The position numbers and the translations under genes were made by a program. From a candidate division FCPU426 bacterium (lineage in GTDB: Bacteria; Oederibacteriota; PGYV01; Palsa-1178): a stretch of DNA of 9,476 bases. Under the pieces are notes generated by a model. It was not told where the DNA came from. It searched no databases and saw only the letters and a program-made list of their open reading frames with translations. Below, one piece after another: positions 6,220 through 9,476 of this stretch. Each line of letters opens with the position of its first letter. Positions within the stretch are counted from its first letter, which is position 1. The stretch is from assembly GCA_003167475.1 (NCBI GenBank), contig PMTB01000087.1:27465-36940 (forward strand). Direction: 5' to 3'.

Positions 6220-7080
6220 CTATTTGATCCCGACCAGCTTTGCGCTGACTTCCCAAAGCCTCTTTGCCACAGCCTCATCCCGCGCTTCAGCCGACGGGTT
6301 TGCTATTTTACACGCCGCCAGGTACTTCCCTGTCACGCCTTCCATCTCGGGCGAAGACGCCGCGTATATGGATGTCCTGGCTCCCTGGGCCGGGGTTTCC
6401 ATCAAAAAGCCAAAAACATTATAAAAGAAACCGGATAAAGCGCCGCCCGACTGGGCGAACTTCGTATGGACCACTCCGGGGTGCACGCTGTTTGAAGTCA
6501 CCTTTGTGCCCTTAAGCCGCCTTGCAAGTTAATTTGAAAAAAGTATGTTAGCGAGTTTTGCCTGCGAATAAGCCCCCATCTCGGCGTATTTCTTTTCGCC
6601 CATCAGGTCGTCAAAGTTAATGTGCCCCATCATATGCGCCACGGAAGCCACTGTCACAACGCGCGAATTACCGCTTTTTTTAAGTATTGGCAGAAGCAGG
6701 TTTGTAAGTAAAAACGGAGCCAGGTGGTCCAAAGCAAATGTCCACTCAAATCCGTCCGGAGTGAGCGTGTGTTTTCCGAAAACACCGCCAACGTTATTCA
6801 GGAGCACATCTATTTTTTTGCACTTCTTTTTTATATCAGCGGCAAGTTTTCTTACATTTTTCATAAAAGACATATCACAGAGCAGCAGTTCCGCGGATTT
6901 ACTACCGCTGTTTGTTTTTACATAATCTACCGCCTTAAGCCCGAGCTGCTTGTCTCTGGCAACCATGACAACCCTGGCGCCGAGTTTTGCCAGTCCCAGT
7001 GCCGCCTCAAGCCCTATTCCGGAGCTTGCGCCCGTGATAACAACGGTCTTACCTTTCATTATTGCGGTGTTTTCAGCCAT
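6220..7080 (-). pseudogene. Short-chain dehydrogenase/reductase interrupted by an in-frame TAA
   Basis: The frame encodes 286 amino-acid positions plus a stop, a normal length for retinol-dehydrogenase/WWOX-like SDRs. Before the break it has the cofactor motif TGASSGIG (17-24), NNVG (95-98, usually NNAG), the catalytic Ser in VTVASVAH (S146) and YSQAK (Y171, K175). Codon 184 is TAA (6529-6531). The same frame then continues with LARRLKGTKVTSNSVHPG, exactly where relatives continue after LANxLFxxE. The family usually has Glu there, so one G-to-T change (GAA to TAA) explains it. All residues after the stop look constrained, so inactivation is recent, a sequencing error, or suppressed. Translated alone, the 183-residue product lacks the C-terminal substrate-binding region. 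AGGGGG lies 5 nt before the ATG. The substrate is unknown. Confidence 0.88.
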
Positions 7081-7112
7081 AAATCCCCCTTTGTTTTAAT
7101 TACTACATGACA

Positions 7113-7121
7113 ATTATATCA
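7113..7121 (-). promoter_or_regulatory. Extended -10 promoter element for the dehydrogenase gene
   Basis: The minus strand reads TGATATAAT, identical to the element before the radical SAM gene, about 32 nt before the ATG. No good -35 hexamer is present at 16-18 nt spacing. Confidence 0.55.
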
Positions 7122-7187
7122 CAGTTTCTCCACTTAAACGTATTTAATAGCGGATACTTAATCAAATACTAACTGCCTAACGATGCT

Positions 7188-7263
7188 GTTCTGCCTGTGT
7201 AGCCGCAACCTTCAGGTTGCGGCCTTTGTTCTAACGCAGCAAGCTGCGGGGAATTTTACCCGC
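7188..7263. repeat. Cluster of short palindromes, REP-like
   Basis: Three structures lie in tandem. GCCGCAACCT (7202-7211) pairs perfectly with AGGTTGCGGC (7214-7223). CGCAGC (7235-7240) pairs with GCTGCG (7243-7248). GCGGG (7246-7250) pairs with CCCGC (7259-7263) as an alternative to the second. There is no coding potential. The arrangement resembles dispersed extragenic palindromes; a diverged partial copy seems present at 8087-8111. The rest of the 260-nt gap between the dehydrogenase start (7080) and the TVP38-like stop (7341) holds the dehydrogenase promoter and a terminator. Confidence 0.65.
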
Positions 7264-7271
7264 GTATAATT

Positions 7272-7305
7272 AAAAAAACGCGCCATTTAAAGGCCGCGTT
7301 TTTTG
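7272..7305. terminator. Bidirectional rho-independent terminator after the TVP38-like gene
   Basis: AAAAAACGCG (7273-7282) pairs with CGCGTTTTTT (7295-7304); an inner CC/GG pair and one bulged C close a short loop. The stem is flanked by A-runs on one side and T-runs on the other, so either strand yields a GC stem followed by U residues. It lies 36 nt past the minus-strand TVP38-like stop and would end that transcript. There is no plus-strand gene directly upstream. Confidence 0.85.
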
Positions 7306-7340
7306 TTTTTACTTTAATTACGGTTTTGTATTCAATCAAA

Positions 7341-8021
7341 TTATTTGGCTTTCTTTTTCAGCTCCGGTTCGATCAGTTTCATGAACCTGTAACCCGCGAA
7401 CAGCAGCAGGGCAAGCATGATAATCGTCGGTGCCAATAAGGACCACGGGATTGTCTGGTCCGCCTTAAAATCAAGGTAAGCGTCGGTGCCGGCAATGTAG
7501 ATAAATAACCACGGCAGCATGCACAGCCATGACCAGAATATATAAGGAACGAATTTTATCTTTGTAAGCCCGAACCCGTAGTTAGTCAGTTCAGGCGGTA
7601 TGAACGGGATAAACCTGATTATGGCCACCATATACCAGCCGTACTTTTCAGTCAGGGCGTCTATCTTAACGAATGTAGGGTTTTTCCCGAGGATGTCATC
7701 GACTATATCCCGCGCCAGGAAACGCGAAAGCAGAAAAGTTATCAGGATCCCTATTAGGGCGCCCACGCTGCACGCCACAAGCCCGGTAAAGGTACCGAAA
7801 GTGGACCCGGCAAATATGGCAAGGGCAATAGCCGGAACGCCAAAGGAAAAGGCCATAGCGAATATGCCGGTAAACAAGGCTATCCCCTCAAAGCCATTGG
7901 CCTGTATCCAGCCGCGTATCGACTTGAGGTGCCGCAGGACATGGAAATGGTTCACAGTCCAGACAGCGACGACCAATATGATGACAAACACTATAAATTT
8001 CAGAATATCCATTTTTTTCAT
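7341..8021 (-). CDS. TVP38/TMEM64 (VTT/DedA-like) family membrane protein
   Basis: This is a 226-residue integral inner-membrane protein. Hydrophobic segments are visible at about 8-23, 46-72, 76-98, 130-142, 158-178 and 193-211. The family core AGSTFGTFTGLVACSVGALIG (71-91) with R100 nearby matches the Gly-rich re-entrant segment. RFIPFIPPELTNYGFG (136-151) matches the conserved R..P..P....NY..G block. The C-terminus is basic (KKKAK), likely cytoplasmic. Relatives are implicated in phospholipid scrambling, flippase or envelope homeostasis; the exact substrate is not predictable. No Shine-Dalgarno sequence precedes either ATG (8021 or 8012), while TATAAT lies 6 nt upstream of the first, so the message may be leaderless. 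It is transcribed alone and closed by a strong terminator. Confidence 0.9.
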   Translation of the reverse strand: MKKMDILKFIVFVIILVVAVWTVNHFHVLRHLKSIRGWIQANGFEGIALFTGIFAMAFSFGVPAIALAIFAGSTFGTFTGLVACSVGALIGILITFLLSRFLARDIVDDILGKNPTFVKIDALTEKYGWYMVAIIRFIPFIPPELTNYGFGLTKIKFVPYIFWSWLCMLPWLFIYIAGTDAYLDFKADQTIPWSLLAPTIIMLALLLFAGYRFMKLIEPELKKKAK

Positions 8022-8027
8022 TCGATA

Positions 8028-8033
8028 ATTATA
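8028..8033 (-). promoter_or_regulatory. -10 element just upstream of the TVP38-like start
   Basis: TATAAT on the minus strand ends 6 nt before the ATG at 8021, so transcription would begin at or next to the start codon. The -35 region (TCCCCA at 17-nt spacing) is poor, so this is a moderate call. Confidence 0.4.
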
Positions 8034-8117
8034 GCGTAAAAAACGGATTTTGGGGAGATTATTTTTGGGGGATGTACCGGGGATAGCGTTCTAAACGGTC
8101 TTTGTAGCCGCCACAAA

Positions 8118-8360
8118 TCAAAAATCTCTGTACATGCCGAGTTTCTTTTTGGCCGTGTCAAAATCCACAACAATCCTGTTTTTGTCATTCTTAAAAGCCC
8201 CATAATCCGCCACGTCTTCGGCCAGTTCGTCTTTTTCCAGTTTTTCCAACACGGCTCTTTCCATGTAAGCACCTATCATAAAGCCCTTTTCTTCGCAGAA
8301 ATCCTTCAGTTCTTTGTGCAAATCCTTTTTCATTTTCATTGTAACAGTAACTTTATTCAC
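8118..8360 (-). CDS. Ribbon-helix-helix-type small DNA-binding protein, orphan antitoxin-like
   Basis: This is an 80-residue protein starting at GTG (8360). The N-terminal VTVTMKMKKDLHKELKDFCEEKGFMIGAYMERAVLEKLEKDE fits the ribbon-helix-helix pattern: a short beta strand with alternating residues, helix 1, a Gly-containing turn (KGF), then helix 2. The acidic C-terminal tail (DYGAFKNDKNRIVVDFDTAKKKLG) is typical of a toxin-binding antitoxin region. I prefer GTG at 8360 over GTG at 8369, because GAGGTG (8367-8372) would then be a ribosome-binding site 6 nt upstream; the earlier GTG overlaps it. No RelE/ParE-like toxin follows: only 96 nt separate its stop from the TVP38-like start. It is therefore an orphan antitoxin or a stand-alone regulator. 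Confidence 0.7.
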   Translation of the reverse strand: MNKVTVTMKMKKDLHKELKDFCEEKGFMIGAYMERAVLEKLEKDELAEDVADYGAFKNDKNRIVVDFDTAKKKLGMYRDF

Positions 8361-8380
8361 ATCGTTCACCTCTTGATAGT

Positions 8381-8409
8381 ATTATATAAGAATATTTTCT
8401 TAAAATCAA
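8381..8409 (-). promoter_or_regulatory. Promoter with operator-like inverted repeat for the ribbon-helix-helix gene
   Basis: The minus strand has TTGATT (8404-8409), 17 nt, then a perfect TATAAT (8381-8386). The spacer contains TAAGAA (8387-8392) and TTCTTA (8397-8402), an inverted repeat with a 4-nt centre. An operator inside the promoter spacer is what an autoregulating ribbon-helix-helix repressor would use; that link is inference. Confidence 0.65.
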
Positions 8410-8468
8410 GATTTTCGTATTAGATCTTCCGGTACGTCATGGATCGGAATATACACGCCGAAGCCGTC

Positions 8469-8633
8469 TTATCGCGAAGGAGTAGTTAACGCGTCCAGGT
8501 CCCTTATATCCCTATGCTGCGCCGGCACTATCTTTCCCTGCCTGCTGCCGGCTACGTTGGCGCGGAAAAGACAGTAGTCGCCGACTTTTATCATGGGTTC
8601 CATGAAGTTTCCATAGACTTTAGTTATGAACAT
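8469..8633 (-). pseudogene. Fragment of a LexA/S24-type (peptidase-like) domain, catalytic Ser lost
   Basis: Fifty-four codons from ATG (8633) to TAA (8469) encode a product beginning MFITKVYGNFMEPMIKVGDY and continuing CLFRANVAGSRQGKIV and QHRDIRD. This matches, from memory, the S24 domain found at the C-terminus of some helicases and repressors (GxSMEP.I..G.YCLFR..VAGSRQGKIVLVQHRDI.DP). The catalytic Ser before MEP is Phe here (F10), and the fragment loses the usual GGSYTVKRY stretch, probably by a frameshift near 8490. There is a stop upstream in the same frame (near 8653) and no convincing ribosome-binding site, so it is a relic rather than a gene. It sits directly behind the truncated rhuM end. 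The stretch 8410-8468 shows nothing recognisable. Confidence 0.7.
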
Positions 8634-9318
8634 ACTCCGGTAAAATAAAAACTATAAGCGAGGTCCGACCCCTTCCACCTCCTTATTCCCCGTCCTACCC
8701 AGTTTGTCAGTCCCATATTACGCTTTGCCGCATCTGCCCTGCCATATATAATCTCAGCAGCGGTCTGCCCGTGGGCCGCCCAGTGCATCTTATTTTGTAT
8801 TGTAGCAAAAAAATCACGCGACAAATCATTTTTGGGTTCATAGTCCACACTGGTGGCATATCCGATGACCGGATATCCCTGATACGCGCAAGCAGTTCAT
8901 CAAAATACCCGCCGCCGCCGGCTTGTTTTAGACGGTCATCGTCCATGGTAAATCCCTTTACTATATACTCTTTTAGCCTCTGGGTGGCCCAGATCCTGAA
9001 CTGTGTCCCGCGAAGCGACTTAACCCGGTACCCCACTGATATGACCACATCAAGATTGTAGTAATTGGTGGGCTTTTTAGTAAATTCGGAATTTCCGAAT
9101 TTCTTCATTACTTCGTCAGCCTTTAACTCGCTTTCCAAAAATACATTTTTGATATGCTCATTTACCGTTGATTTTGCCTTATCAAAGAGCTCCGCCATTT
9201 GTTCTTGAGTGAGCCACACTGTCTCATTTTGCATTAGCGTGTCTATTTTTATCTTTCCGTCTTCGGTTATATACATTAAAAACTCAGTTTTCAAAGGAAT
9301 TTCCGGTTTTTTTATCAT
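8624..9318 (-). pseudogene. rhuM: rhuM-family gene, frameshifted by an internal deletion and truncated at its 3' end
   Basis: Residues 1-152 (from ATG at 9318) match the RhuM (virulence RhuM/KilA-N-associated) family. The matching blocks include VWLTQEQMAELFDKAKSTVN (34-53), TNYYNLDVVISVGYRVKS (84-101), RGTQFRIWATQRLKEY (103-118) and YFDELLARIRDIRSS (138-152). Just after S152 the frame shifts. A second frame resumes with YATSVDYEPKNDL and continues FFATIQNKMHWAAHGQTAAE to NMGLTNW, ending near 8699, still RhuM. The missing segment (about ERRFYQKITDI in relatives) implies a deletion of about 31 nt at 8860/8861. After 8699 the similarity stops, so the C-terminal third is lost; full members are about 330-345 residues. 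AAGGAG lies 6 nt upstream. The family's role is unclear; it often occurs near restriction or toxin genes. A 203-residue mis-framed product could still be made. Confidence 0.88.
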
Positions 9319-9373
9319 ATTTTCTCCTTGTCAGGCAATATTTACATTTGTATTACTATTTATATCCTGCATA

Positions 9374-9403
9374 AAGTATACACTTTGTATACTTACGTGT
9401 CAA
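9374..9403 (-). promoter_or_regulatory. Near-consensus promoter with overlapping palindromic operator, upstream of rhuM
   Basis: The minus strand carries TTGACA (9398-9403), exactly 17 nt, and TATACT (9375-9380). Overlapping the spacer and the -10 is a perfect inverted repeat, AAGTATAC (9374-9381) and GTATACTT (9387-9394), with a 5-bp centre. A protein bound there would block polymerase, as in repressor-controlled accessory genes. The leader to the rhuM ATG is about 50 nt. Beyond it, 9404-9476 is AT-rich and shows no gene start I can support. Confidence 0.75.
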
Positions 9404-9476
9404 TAAAATATTAATTTTGATAATGTTTTTTATGGATTATCATGTATCATTTCGAGGTCTGATAATATGTTAAGTG

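Noticed and set aside
8018..8272. A minus-strand open frame overlapping the end of the ribbon-helix-helix gene, where a toxin gene would be expected
   Set aside because: It is out of frame with, and mostly inside, the better-supported gene, has no RelE/ParE/HigB features and ends in low-complexity intergenic sequence.

Overview
The window looks like chromosomal DNA from a Gram-negative, deep-branching and probably uncultured bacterium of moderate GC. The evidence is a family 9 glycosyltransferase (heptosyltransferase-like, hence LPS or a similar surface glycan), an exported lipoprotein-like sugar-binding-type protein, frequent ATA (Ile) and AGG (Arg) codons, and several short palindromic repeats between genes. 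Phylum cannot be fixed from this sequence alone; an Elusimicrobiota/Omnitrophota/Goldbacteria-like lineage is only a guess.

Layout. Positions 1-119 hold a long imperfect inverted repeat enclosing a 9-bp tandem repeat. Positions 143-3080 (minus strand) are a compact four-gene run, transcribed lipoprotein -> GT9 glycosyltransferase -> triple zinc-ribbon protein -> SAM methyltransferase, with gaps of 9-24 nt and its own likely promoter. Upstream is a minus-strand radical SAM/SPASM protein (3222-4073). It is divergent from a plus-strand gene (4236-6008) for an envelope sensor-like protein: signal sequence, seven WD40 repeats, one membrane helix and a class III nucleotide-cyclase-type domain with several missing catalytic residues. 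A repeat-like hairpin (6079-6135) separates it from a convergent short-chain dehydrogenase (6220-7080), which is interrupted by an in-frame TAA although the code on both sides is intact. Next come a hairpin repeat cluster, a bidirectional terminator and a TVP38/TMEM64 membrane protein (7341-8021).

The right end (8118-9476) is accessory and decaying. It holds an orphan ribbon-helix-helix (antitoxin-like) gene with a good promoter, a 54-codon fragment of a LexA/S24-type domain whose catalytic Ser is replaced by Phe, and a rhuM-family gene broken by a roughly 31-nt internal deletion and a lost 3' end. The broken rhuM still keeps a near-perfect sigma-70 promoter overlapped by an operator-like palindrome.

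How the genes fit together: the left half reads as envelope and surface-glycan functions, with a membrane-spanning signalling protein nearby. The right half is the remains of a mobile or defence-associated island. I do not see a complete novel defence or mobile system. The most unusual intact item is the WD40-membrane-degenerate cyclase protein.
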